Shown piece after piece: positions 16,879 to 24,808 of a stretch of DNA of 64,000 bases (position 1 is its first letter; every line of letters begins with the position of its first letter). Both the position numbers and the translations under genes were made by a program. The notes under the pieces were generated by a model. It saw nothing but the letters and a program-made list of their open reading frames with translations. It had not been told where the DNA came from and did no database searches. This stretch comes from Marisediminicola sp040546025 (GTDB taxonomy: Bacteria > Actinomycetota > Actinomycetes > Actinomycetales > Microbacteriaceae): NCBI RefSeq assembly GCF_040546025.1, contig NZ_JBEPNA010000001.1, positions 535,499-599,498 on the forward strand, written 5' to 3'.

Positions 16879-17922
16879 GTGACCAGTACAACGCAGCCCC
16901 TGTCCGAACGCATCACCGCTCCCGCCGAGGTGCGCTTTCCGCAGCCGCTCGCCGGCGTCACCTGGCGGCCCATGACCGTCGAGGACGTCAAACCCGTCTT
17001 CGAGCTCCGCAAGCTCGTCGGCCGCGTCGACCATCCGAGCTACTCCCTCACCCTCGAGGAGATCGAGCACGAGATCACCGCGGACGAGCTCGATCGCGCC
17101 CACGACACTGTGATCGGCATCGACGTCAACGGGCGCGCCGTCGCCTACGGAATCGTCGTGCTGCAGCCGAGCCAGGCCACACTCGTGCGCTCGGCATTCG
17201 AGGGACACGTGCATCCCGACCGCCGCGGCGAGGGCCTCGACGAGGTGCTGCTCGACTGGCTCGAGGACCGCGGGCTGCAGCAGCTCGCCTCCTCCGACAA
17301 GACGCTCCCGGGTTGGTTCATGACGGCCGTTCCGCGGCAGGCCGAGGAGATGCTCGAACTGCTGCGCGGCCGCGGGTTCGACTTCCGCCGCAACTGGTTC
17401 GAGCTTGTGCGCGACGTGACCGAGCCGATCCCCGACATCCCGCTGCCCGACGGCGCCCGCGTCGAGACATACGGCCCGCAGTGGGCCGAGAAGACGCGCA
17501 TCGCGCGCAATGACGCCTTCCGCGACCACTTCGCCTCGCAGCCGCTCACGATTCAGGAGTGGTTTTCGCACGACAGCCTGCCCATCGCCCGGGCCGACCT
17601 CTCCTACGTCGTGATCATGCCCGACGAGACGGGCGAGGAGCAGGTCGCGGCCTTCGCGATGACCGACATCAACGAGCACGACTGGGACCAGCTCGGCTTC
17701 AGGTTCGGCTATATCCCCTACGTGGGCGTGCGGCGCGACTGGCGCGGGATGAAGCTCGCGCCGGCCGTGCTGTCGCACCTGCTCAAGGCCTACCGCGAGG
17801 CCGGGCTGGTGAAGGCGGTGCTCGACGTCGATGCCGACAGCCCGACCGGAGCCGTCGAGCTCTATGAGCGGATCGGGTTCGTGATGACGAGCCGCTCGGT
17901 GAGCGTGCTCAAGGAGTACTAG
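16879..17922 (+). CDS. GNAT family N-acetyltransferase (two tandem domains)
   Basis: Acetyl-CoA-dependent transferase of about 347 aa with two GNAT-like halves: residues about 30-180 and about 200-345. The acetyl-CoA loop is clearer in the second half (YVGVRRDWRGMKLAPAVLSHLL) than in the first (VHPDRRGEGLDEVLLDWL). The layout recalls mycothiol synthase MshD, but I do not see enough to make that call. GTG at 16879 is the best in-frame start, though AGGTGG sits unusually close to it. Substrate unknown. Confidence 0.8.
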   Translation: MTSTTQPLSERITAPAEVRFPQPLAGVTWRPMTVEDVKPVFELRKLVGRVDHPSYSLTLEEIEHEITADELDRAHDTVIGIDVNGRAVAYGIVVLQPSQATLVRSAFEGHVHPDRRGEGLDEVLLDWLEDRGLQQLASSDKTLPGWFMTAVPRQAEEMLELLRGRGFDFRRNWFELVRDVTEPIPDIPLPDGARVETYGPQWAEKTRIARNDAFRDHFASQPLTIQEWFSHDSLPIARADLSYVVIMPDETGEEQVAAFAMTDINEHDWDQLGFRFGYIPYVGVRRDWRGMKLAPAVLSHLLKAYREAGLVKAVLDVDADSPTGAVELYERIGFVMTSRSVSVLKEY

Positions 17923-17954
17923 CGGCTGGCGGAGCAGTGGGCGAGGATGAAACC

Positions 17955-18500
17955 ATGCCGGTAGCCGACCACCAATCGACCCTGAGTGATGCGGCGATGT
18001 CGGCCGCGACGGGCAGGCATCCGCTGGACTGGTTCGAGCTGCTCGACGCGCAGCACGCCGCGGCCTGGTCCCACGCCGAGATCGCCCGCTGGCTCTCGCA
18101 GCACGAACGCGTCGACGGGTGGTGGGCGCAGTCGATCACGGTGAGGTTCGAGCAGGCGAGGGGGATGCGGGCGCCTGGGCAGATGGCGGACGGCACCTAC
18201 ACGGTCGGCGCGAGCAAGAGCATCCCCGGCGACCAGCAGCAGGCCCTCGACCGCGCGATCGCGGTGTTTTCCGCTCATCTCGGCATCGAGCCGGCATCGG
18301 TCAACCGCACCGCGAAGTATCCGACGGCGCGGTGGAAGCTCGCCGACGGCGAGTCGATGCTCGTGACCGCGAGCCCGACGAAGAACGCCAGAACGAGCAT
18401 CTCCGCGGCGCACTCGAGGATCAGCGACGCCGACCGGGCCGGCACCGCGAAGGGCGAGCTCGCCTCGGTGGTGAACGGGCTCGCTCCCTCGCTCGACTAG
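17955..18500 (+). CDS. DUF4287-like domain protein
   Basis: Small cytoplasmic protein of 181 aa. The N-terminal half (GRHPLDWFELLDAQHAAAWS ... WWAQSITVRFEQARGMR) matches the DUF4287 pattern; the C-terminal half (residues about 78-181) looks like an SRPBCC/AHSA1-like fold ending in NARTSISAAHSRISDADRA. Function unknown. ATG at 17955 is preceded by GAGGATGA with good spacing. It ends 9 bp before ispE and is probably cotranscribed with it. Confidence 0.7.
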   Translation: MPVADHQSTLSDAAMSAATGRHPLDWFELLDAQHAAAWSHAEIARWLSQHERVDGWWAQSITVRFEQARGMRAPGQMADGTYTVGASKSIPGDQQQALDRAIAVFSAHLGIEPASVNRTAKYPTARWKLADGESMLVTASPTKNARTSISAAHSRISDADRAGTAKGELASVVNGLAPSLD

Positions 18501-18509
18501 GTTGGAGCA

Positions 18510-19451
18510 ATGACCTTATCGGCGCCCACCACCGTGGTGCACGCCCGGGCCCCGGGCAAGATCAACGTCTTCCTCAAAGTTGGCGCCCTGCTCGACGATG
18601 GCTACCATGACGTCGCCTCGGCGTATCAGGCCGTCTCGCTGTCAGAAGACGTGCGAGCGTACCCCGCAGACGACTTCTCCGTCACATTCACCAACTCGAG
18701 CAGCGTCGACACCTCCGGACTGCCGCTCGACGGCTCGAACCTCGCGATCAAGGCCGCGACGCTGCTGGCCCGACGGGCCGGCTACCGCGGCGGCGTGCGC
18801 CTCGAGATCGAGAAGCACGTTCCGATCGCGGGCGGGATGGGCGGCGGGTCGGCGGATGCTGCCGCGACGCTTCTCGCCTGCGACACGCTCTGGGGAACCG
18901 ACCTCGGCCGGGAGGAGCTCGTCGAGCTCGCCGGCGAGCTCGGCGCCGACGTTCCGTTCGCCTTCATCGGCGGCACCGCGATCGGCACCGGCCGCGGCGA
19001 CCAGCTGAGCCCCGCGCTGGCCAAGGGGCACTTCCAGTGGGTCTTCGCCCTCGCCGACTTCGGAATGTCGACGCCAGAGGTGTACCGCGAACTCGACCGG
19101 CACCGCGACCGCCACGCGCAGGACATCTTCCCCGCCGAGGTCGCCCCCCACGTCGACGCGAACGTGCTGCAGGCGCTGCGCGCCGGCGACCCGCACATGC
19201 TCGCTGAGGTGCTGCACAACGACCTTCAGGCGCCGGCGCTGCAGATGGAGCCGAAGCTCGCGAAGGTGATCGAGCTGGGCGAGGAGAACGGCGCTCTCGC
19301 CGGCATGATCTCCGGCTCGGGCCCCACCGTCGCGTTCCTCGCCGCCGACCTCGACAACGCGCTCGAGCTGCAGATCGCGCTGAGCGCCGCGCGGCTGAAC
19401 GTCGTACGGGCCACAGGGCCGGTGCACGGGGCCCGAGTCCTCAGCACGTAG
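18510..19451 (+). CDS. ispE: 4-diphosphocytidyl-2-C-methyl-D-erythritol kinase
   Basis: GHMP-family kinase of 313 aa in the MEP isoprenoid pathway; it phosphorylates the 2-hydroxyl of CDP-methylerythritol. The N-terminal ARAPGKINVFLKVG and the ATP-binding PIAGGMGGGSADAAATLLA motifs are diagnostic, with a C-terminal GMISGSGPTVAFL. TTGGAGC lies upstream of the ATG. In many actinobacteria ispE directly follows rsmA (ksgA); here about 9 kb separates them. Confidence 0.95.
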   Translation: MTLSAPTTVVHARAPGKINVFLKVGALLDDGYHDVASAYQAVSLSEDVRAYPADDFSVTFTNSSSVDTSGLPLDGSNLAIKAATLLARRAGYRGGVRLEIEKHVPIAGGMGGGSADAAATLLACDTLWGTDLGREELVELAGELGADVPFAFIGGTAIGTGRGDQLSPALAKGHFQWVFALADFGMSTPEVYRELDRHRDRHAQDIFPAEVAPHVDANVLQALRAGDPHMLAEVLHNDLQAPALQMEPKLAKVIELGEENGALAGMISGSGPTVAFLAADLDNALELQIALSAARLNVVRATGPVHGARVLST

Positions 19452-19486
19452 CCGCGGCGAGTCTGCTCCCGCTCGTGCTCCGCGAC

Positions 19487-21010
19487 TCAGTCGCGCTCGA
19501 AGCGAACCACGTTGGTGTCGCTGAGGTTCCACTCGTCGGTCGGACTCCACCCGACGCCGGCGAGGGTCTGGGTCGTCGACTCGCGCCGGTCCCGCTTGAC
19601 GCTCGTGATGAGATAGGCCACATCTGAGCCGGCCAGCCGGTCGAGCGACTCGTCGAGCCGGTTGCGCGTCTCCCACAGCTGGCCAGTCTGGCCGGCCGGC
19701 GTGTCGATCGTGACGTCGACGCTGCCCTCGAAGGCGTCCGGGTAGGTGTACGCGATGACCCGGGATGTCGCGGTCGCGTGGTAGCGCACCGGCCCGTAGA
19801 TGATCGCCGTCGTTCCCGGGCCATCCTCGGTGCGCTGCTCCGAGATGAGCGCGGCAACCTCCTTCCAGGTGGACGCCTGCTTCGCATCCGGCTGGCGCTG
19901 TTCCACGATCGACGGGATGGCGAGCAGCACGAGGCTCGCGAGGGTGAGGGCCGCGAGGGGCCTCGTCGGCACGGCGGCGATCGCGGCACCGATGACGAGG
20001 GCCACGAACGGCAGGCACATCGTGAGGTACCGCGGGGTGTAGAGCGGCGAGTACAGCTCGGTGGCGAGCAGAAGCGCCGCAGTCGGCACCACGAGCGCGG
20101 GCAGCAGCACGGCGCCCGCCGAGAAACCCCTCACCGTGCGGAGCAGCGCGATCACGCCGAACGCGATGAGGATCCATCCGGCGATCGCGAACCGCCCGTC
20201 GAACAGGAACCACTGCGTGCGCAGCACCTGCCGGGGCGTGTCGGGACCGAGGTCGAGAATCCACGACACCTGCGCGTTCTGCCCGATTACGGCGAGCGCG
20301 AACGGCAGCAGGGCGACGGCGGCGGCGGCACTCGCCACGAACCACCGGCGCGCCGTCGCCACGGCGGTTCGACGCGCGCTCGCGAGCCACCACGCCATGG
20401 AGAAGCCGTGGGCGACGATGACGAGCGCGAGGTAGATGAAGAAGTAGCACGACACCACGGTGAGCGCGGCGTAGGCGAGCCACCAGCGCCGCCGATTGCT
20501 CCGCTGAGCGTGCAGCAACACGATCGTGAGCAGCACCGCGAGCGCGGCGCTCAACGCGTACGACCGGGCCTCGGTGCCCATCCAGGTCGCGCGGGGGAGC
20601 AGGCAGAAGACCAGCCCGCCGACAACCGCGCCGCCGCCCAAGCCGAGCTGCCGGCCGAGCACCACGGTGAGGGACGCCGCGGCACCCACCGCGATCGCGC
20701 TCGGCATCCGCAACAGCACAGGGGAGTACCCGAACAGGTCGACGAGGGCGTGCATCAGCAGGTAGTAGGCGCCGTGGACGGCGTCGACGTTGCCCAGCAT
20801 GCGCCACAGCTCGGGCCAGTCGCGCGTGACCGCGGTGACGGTGGCCGCCTCGTCGTACCAGAGGGACGGGATGCCGATGCCGATGAGCGAGATCGCGAGG
20901 CCGAGCAGGCCGACGAGGGCGGGCGCGAGCGCGGGATGGCTGCGGATGCGCGTCGATAGACTTGGAGACCCGCCGCGCGTGCGGCTCTGGGCAGTGAGGA
21001 GGTCAGCCAT
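19487..21010 (-). CDS. GT39-type membrane glycosyltransferase (ArnT/PMT-like)
   Basis: Polytopic membrane protein of 507 aa with about ten hydrophobic helices. The first extracytoplasmic loop contains WYDEAATV, the acidic DE motif of GT-C enzymes that use polyprenyl-phosphate sugars. The C-terminal 150 residues are soluble and face outside. The acceptor is unknown. Its ATG (21010-21008) overlaps the start codon of the divergent moeB-like gene, and its Shine-Dalgarno GGGGAGG lies inside that gene. Confidence 0.85.
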   Translation of the reverse strand: MADLLTAQSRTRGGSPSLSTRIRSHPALAPALVGLLGLAISLIGIGIPSLWYDEAATVTAVTRDWPELWRMLGNVDAVHGAYYLLMHALVDLFGYSPVLLRMPSAIAVGAAASLTVVLGRQLGLGGGAVVGGLVFCLLPRATWMGTEARSYALSAALAVLLTIVLLHAQRSNRRRWWLAYAALTVVSCYFFIYLALVIVAHGFSMAWWLASARRTAVATARRWFVASAAAAVALLPFALAVIGQNAQVSWILDLGPDTPRQVLRTQWFLFDGRFAIAGWILIAFGVIALLRTVRGFSAGAVLLPALVVPTAALLLATELYSPLYTPRYLTMCLPFVALVIGAAIAAVPTRPLAALTLASLVLLAIPSIVEQRQPDAKQASTWKEVAALISEQRTEDGPGTTAIIYGPVRYHATATSRVIAYTYPDAFEGSVDVTIDTPAGQTGQLWETRNRLDESLDRLAGSDVAYLITSVKRDRRESTTQTLAGVGWSPTDEWNLSDTNVVRFERD

Positions 21011-22220
21011 GTCGACTCTGCCTCCCCTCGTCGACCTCGGGGCCGAGCTGACGCCCGAGCAGGTCGCGCGCGGATCGCGTCACCTGATGCTGCCGGGCTT
21101 CGGGCTGTCGGGTCAACGCCGTCTGGCCGCCGCGAAGGTGCTCGTGATCGGCGCCGGCGGGCTCGGATCGCCCGTGCTGCAGTACCTTGCCGCGGCGGGG
21201 GTCGGAACGATCGGCATCGTCGATTTCGACACCGTGGACTTCTCGAATCTGCAGCGGCAGGTCATCCACCGCACCGCGAGCATCGGCGAGCTGAAGACCG
21301 CGAGCGCGGCTCGCGCGATCGCCGAGCTGAACCCGCTCGTTGCGGTGGTGGAGCACGCCGTGCGGCTCGACACCGGCAACGCCGTTCAGATCTTCTCCGG
21401 CTACGACCTCGTCGTCGACGGCAGCGACAACTTCGCCACCCGCTACCTCGCGAACGACGCGGCCGCCATCCTCGGCATGCCCTACGTGTGGGGGTCGGTC
21501 TTCCGCTTCGACGGCCAGGTCACGGTCTTCTGGGAGTCGGCCCCCGACGGCCGCTCGCTCGACTACCGCGACCTTCACCCGGTGCCTCCCGCGCCCGGCG
21601 AGGTGCTGTCGTGCGATGAGGCCGGCGTGCTCGGGGCGGTCTGCGCGAGCATCGGCTCGATGATGGCAACCGAGGCGATCAAGCTCATCACCGGAATCGG
21701 CGAACCGCTGCTCGGCCGAATCCAGGTTCTCGATGCGCTCGCCGGCGGCTGGCGCGAGGTGCGCCTCTCCCGCAGGGCCGGACGGATGCCGGTGACCGAG
21801 CTCATCGACTACGAGCTGTTCTGCGGCGTACGGCCGGTGTCGGGCGAGGCTGCGGCGAGCGTCGGTGCGCTGGGCGGCGGCGGGCACGGCGATCTGGAGA
21901 TCAGCGCCGAGGAGCTCTGTGCGGGGGAGATCAGTGTCGCGGAGCTCAGCGCCGGGGGCAAGCCGAGTCTCATCGACGTACGGGAGCCGTTCGAGCACGA
22001 GCTCGTGCACATCGACGGTGCCCGGTTTGTGCCGCTCGCCCAGCTGCTCGACGACCCCGCCGCCCTCGGGGAGGGTCCGTTCGTCGTCTACTGCAAGACG
22101 GGCATCCGTTCGCAGCGGGCCGCCGAGGCTCTGCGTGCCGCCGGTGCGGATGCGGTGTCGTTGCGCGGCGGCATCCAGGCCTGGCTCGACCTCACCGACC
22201 CGGGCGGGATGCGCTACTAG
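21009..22220 (+). CDS. moeB: Molybdopterin-synthase adenylyltransferase with rhodanese domain (MoeB/MoeZ-like)
   Basis: Activates the C-terminal Gly of the MoaD sulfur carrier by adenylation and, through its rhodanese domain, supplies sulfur. 403 aa. The E1-like domain carries VIGAGGLGSPVLQYLAAAGVG and NLQRQVIHRT; the rhodanese domain begins about residue 300 and holds the active-site loop YCKTGIRSQ. The crossover Cys in SCDEAGVLG is kept, but the paired CXXC zinc ligands of classical MoeB are absent (DYRDLHP in place of CYRCLFP). GAGGAG lies 7 nt before the ATG. A moaD gene lies nearby on the opposite strand. Confidence 0.92.
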   Translation: MSTLPPLVDLGAELTPEQVARGSRHLMLPGFGLSGQRRLAAAKVLVIGAGGLGSPVLQYLAAAGVGTIGIVDFDTVDFSNLQRQVIHRTASIGELKTASAARAIAELNPLVAVVEHAVRLDTGNAVQIFSGYDLVVDGSDNFATRYLANDAAAILGMPYVWGSVFRFDGQVTVFWESAPDGRSLDYRDLHPVPPAPGEVLSCDEAGVLGAVCASIGSMMATEAIKLITGIGEPLLGRIQVLDALAGGWREVRLSRRAGRMPVTELIDYELFCGVRPVSGEAAASVGALGGGGHGDLEISAEELCAGEISVAELSAGGKPSLIDVREPFEHELVHIDGARFVPLAQLLDDPAALGEGPFVVYCKTGIRSQRAAEALRAAGADAVSLRGGIQAWLDLTDPGGMRY

Positions 22221-22266
22221 CCGGGTGGTGCTGGCGCAAGTGCGCCGAGTGCGGCCGGTGTCGGGG

Positions 22267-22476
22267 GTGCGCTGGGTGCGCTGGGTGCGCTGGGTTCGCC
22301 GAGTGTGCGCGTTGCCGCCGAGTGTGCTTGGTGCAACGGGCACGGTCGGTGTGGAGGGGCACAGTCGGCGTGAGGCTGACGCTGTGGAGGGGCACAGTCG
22401 GCGTGAGGCTGACGCTGTGGAGGGGCACAGTCGGCGTGAGGTTGACGCTGTGGAGGGGCACAGTCGGCGTGAGGTT
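22267..22476 (+). repeat. Tandem repeats between moeB-like and moaD genes
   Basis: Three copies of the 9-mer GTGCGCTGG (22267-22293), then two CCGAGTGTGC words, then a 33-bp tandem repeat beginning GTGGAGGGGCACAGTCGGCG at 22351, 22384 and 22417, with a fourth, partial copy at 22450. The units are nearly identical; the last two differ by GGTTG for GGCTG. Because 33 is divisible by three, long spurious ORFs run through it on both strands. Confidence 0.9.
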
Positions 22477-22507
22477 GCGGTGTGGGCCGCGGCGCCCGCG
22501 GGCATCC

Positions 22508-22792
22508 TCAGCCGCCGGCGAACGGCGGCATGACGTCGATGACGTCGCCGTCGGAGAGCTTCGTCGCGCGATCCGTCGTCGAGACGGCATTGACGAGGAA
22601 GGAGCAGCGCGAGAGCACCTGCTCGAGGGGCTGGCCGGGGGCCGCGGTCAGCTCCCGCAGGGCGTCGGCGATGGATGCCCCCGAGGGAAGTGCCAGTCGT
22701 ACGTCGTCCACCCCGGTGGCGGCCCTGGCCGAGGCAAAAAAGCGCACGGTCACGTGCTGGCTGACCTGCGTGCCGGGGGAGGAGCTCATCAT
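22508..22792 (-). CDS. moaD: MoaD/ThiS-family sulfur carrier (molybdopterin synthase small subunit)
   Basis: Ubiquitin-like protein of 94 aa whose C-terminal Gly-Gly (MPPFAGG) is adenylated by MoeB and then carries the thiocarboxylate for molybdopterin synthesis with MoaE. The HVTVRFFASARAATG start and the DGDVIDVMPP segment match MoaD. Two adjacent in-frame ATGs are possible starts. It is convergent with the moeB-like gene across the tandem repeats. Confidence 0.88.
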   Translation of the reverse strand: MMSSSPGTQVSQHVTVRFFASARAATGVDDVRLALPSGASIADALRELTAAPGQPLEQVLSRCSFLVNAVSTTDRATKLSDGDVIDVMPPFAGG

Positions 22793-22893
22793 TCAAGGCT
22801 AATCGACCGGCGGGGCTTGCGTCCGCACCTGCTCTGTTCGACATCGGGGGAACCCTTCCGGGATGATACGAAAAAGGTTGAGGACCGCGAAAA

Positions 22894-22922
22894 GGCCCGC
22901 CGCGCTTTCGCGTGGCGGGCCT
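22894..22922 (-). terminator. Rho-independent terminator of the lipoprotein gene
   Basis: On the minus strand, AAGGCCCGCCACGCG pairs with CGCGGCGGGCC around a GAAA loop and is followed by TTTTC, 21 bp after the stop of the lipoprotein gene at 22943. This is a classic intrinsic terminator. Confidence 0.85.
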
Positions 22923-22942
22923 TCGTGCTGTGATTTTGTGAG

Positions 22943-23629
22943 TTACGCGGCAGCCTTGGCGGTGATCTTGGCGATACCCACGACGAGCTCGTCGGTGACG
23001 GCGTCGGTTCCGAAGGTGTCGTTCAGGAGGCCAGCGGCGTCCGGGCTGATGAGAACGGTCGTGCCCTCAAGCACGGCGTTGCCGTCGGCGTCGGTCTCGA
23101 GCGGGTTCAGCGTGGTGCCGTCGAGGTTGAAGATGTAGATGTCCTGTCCGACCTCTTCACCGTTGGCGGTGACGGTTCCGAACAGCTGCGACGTTCCCGG
23201 GTCGATGCGGAAGTCGGTGAGCTCGACGACGATGTCGCCGGCGGTCAGCGAGATACCGGATCCGTCGTGCTCAACCGAGCCCTGGACGTAGGGACGGTAG
23301 TCCTCCTCGGGGTCGTAGTAGTCCACGTTGCCGCCGGTGATCGGGAAGGCGAGGACGCCGTCGGTCAGCGTGGCGCCGCCGAGCACTCCGGGGGTGAGGC
23401 CGAGCGAGCCGAGGGCGTCAACGAAGCCCTGGTCGAGGGTGACCTGCGTGTCGACGCCGTCAAGGGCGGGGATCGAGGCGAGGGGCTCGGGGTCGGCCAT
23501 GACCTCTTCTTCGGAGGTGGTGTCTTCGGCGACCGGGGCCTCGGCCTCGGTGGTGGTGCATGCTGCGAGGCTGCCGACGAGGAGTGCTGCTGCTGCGATG
23601 CCGATCGTGCTCTTGTAGAACTTACGCAT
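22943..23629 (-). CDS. Secreted lipoprotein of unknown function
   Basis: 228-aa protein with a lipoprotein signal (lipobox SLAAC, Cys about residue 24), an acidic Thr/Glu-rich linker, then a beta-rich domain (about 60-225) with the phrases LTDGVLAFPITGGNVDYYDP and GSGISLTAGDIVVELTDFRI. I do not recognise the family with confidence. The gene has its own promoter region upstream and a strong intrinsic terminator downstream, so it is transcribed alone. Strong GC3 and the normal signal sequence support it as a real gene. Confidence 0.85.
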   Translation of the reverse strand: MRKFYKSTIGIAAAALLVGSLAACTTTEAEAPVAEDTTSEEEVMADPEPLASIPALDGVDTQVTLDQGFVDALGSLGLTPGVLGGATLTDGVLAFPITGGNVDYYDPEEDYRPYVQGSVEHDGSGISLTAGDIVVELTDFRIDPGTSQLFGTVTANGEEVGQDIYIFNLDGTTLNPLETDADGNAVLEGTTVLISPDAAGLLNDTFGTDAVTDELVVGIAKITAKAAA

Positions 23630-23767
23630 GAGATGTCCTTTGTGAAAGTGTTTGCGGTTGGTGTTGACAGGAGTTCGGCCCTGATCGGGAATCGGTTTGG
23701 AATCGGCCTCTTCCGTGACCTTTCCGTTATCAAACTCAGCAAACGTCCAGACTTCCGGAGACGAAAA

Positions 23768-23787
23768 GCCCGGAATCCCGGGGTTTT
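23768..23787 (-). terminator. Intrinsic terminator after modC
   Basis: On the minus strand CCCGG (23782-23778) pairs with CCGGG (23773-23769) around GATT and is followed by CTTTTCG; on the other side an A-tract precedes it. It lies about 30 bp after the modC stop and would end the molybdate operon. Confidence 0.65.
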
Positions 23788-23815
23788 CACGATTCGGCAG
23801 AGTTCGGACCGCAGC

Positions 23816-24808
23816 TCACGCGACGAACGGGAGCGTCGCCCAGAGTGAGTCGCCGATGCGGATCGCCGTGCGCGGCAGGTCGCGCGGGGCGAGATCCGCA
23901 GAGAATCGGTGCCCGTCCACGACACTCTCGAGCAGCACCCTCGACCGCCCGCCGAGTTCCTCGACGCCGCGCACGCGGCACTGCCAGATCGTGCTGGAGA
24001 CAGCATCCGCCGGCCGCTCGACCGACACCAGCACCTCGGTGGGCGCCAGTACGACGCTGCGGCCCGGCGACAGGCGCACAAGGTCGAGACCGACGAGCGT
24101 CGCGACATACTCATTCGCGGGATTGCGCGAGACGTCGACGGGGGTGCCGCGCTGCACGACGACGCCATGCTCGACCACGACGATCTCGTCGGCGAGCACG
24201 ATCGCGTCGACAGGGTCGTGGGTGACGACGACGGCCGAGCCGCCGAACGCCCGCAGCTGGTCGGCGAGCTCCGCCCGCACCTCGAGCCGGGTGGCGGCAT
24301 CCAGTGCCGCGAGCGGCTCGTCGAGCAGCAGCAGGGCAGGCTCGAGCACGAGGGCGCGGGCGAGGGCGACGCGCTGAGCCTGGCCGCCCGACAGAGAGGC
24401 GGGCCGGATGCCGCCGAGCGCACCGATCCCGAGCCGGTCGAGCCACTCGCCGGCGCTGGCAGCGGCATTCCGTCTCGGAACGCCGCGCGCGAGCAGCCCG
24501 AAGGCGACGTTGTCGAGCGCGCTCAGGTGTGGAAAGAGCAGGTAGTCCTGGAAGACGACGCCGATGCCGCGGCCCGCGGGGGGCACGCGCCGGCCGGATG
24601 CCGCGTCGTCGAGCATCCGTCCGTCGAGCACAATTCGTCCCCCGGTCGGGCGCAGGAGGCCAGCGATCGCGCGCAGCACCGTGGTCTTACCGGCGCCGTT
24701 GGGCCCGACGAGGGCCGTGACCGTTCCGGGGGGAACGACGAGCTCGACGTCGAGCCGGAACTCGCCACGGTCGACGACCACCCGGGCGTCGAGGCCGGCG
24801 CCGCTCAT
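23816..24808 (-). CDS. modC: Molybdate ABC transporter ATP-binding protein
   Basis: ATPase of 330 aa driving molybdate import. Walker A GPNGAGKTT (about residue 33), LSGGQAQR signature, Walker B LLLLDEPLAALD and VVVTHDPVDA switch are present; the C-terminal about 100 residues form the Mop/TOBE-like regulatory domain seen in ModC. ATG at 24808 overlaps the modB stop by 4 bp. It is the last gene of a Mop-regulator-modA-modB-modC unit. Confidence 0.92.
   Translation of the reverse strand: MSGAGLDARVVVDRGEFRLDVELVVPPGTVTALVGPNGAGKTTVLRAIAGLLRPTGGRIVLDGRMLDDAASGRRVPPAGRGIGVVFQDYLLFPHLSALDNVAFGLLARGVPRRNAAASAGEWLDRLGIGALGGIRPASLSGGQAQRVALARALVLEPALLLLDEPLAALDAATRLEVRAELADQLRAFGGSAVVVTHDPVDAIVLADEIVVVEHGVVVQRGTPVDVSRNPANEYVATLVGLDLVRLSPGRSVVLAPTEVLVSVERPADAVSSTIWQCRVRGVEELGGRSRVLLESVVDGHRFSADLAPRDLPRTAIRIGDSLWATLPFVA

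Noticed and set aside
18642..20807. 721-residue minus-strand ORF across ispE and the GT39 gene
   Set aside because: Arg-rich shadow of two well-supported genes; no domain.
22351..22476. CRISPR array
   Set aside because: The units are contiguous, without unique spacers, and no cas gene is present.
22322..22933. Long ORF on the plus strand encoding an 11-residue repeat across the tandem repeats and moaD
   Set aside because: It exists only because the 33-bp unit is divisible by three; it has no ribosome-binding site, and it lies antisense to the recognisable MoaD gene.
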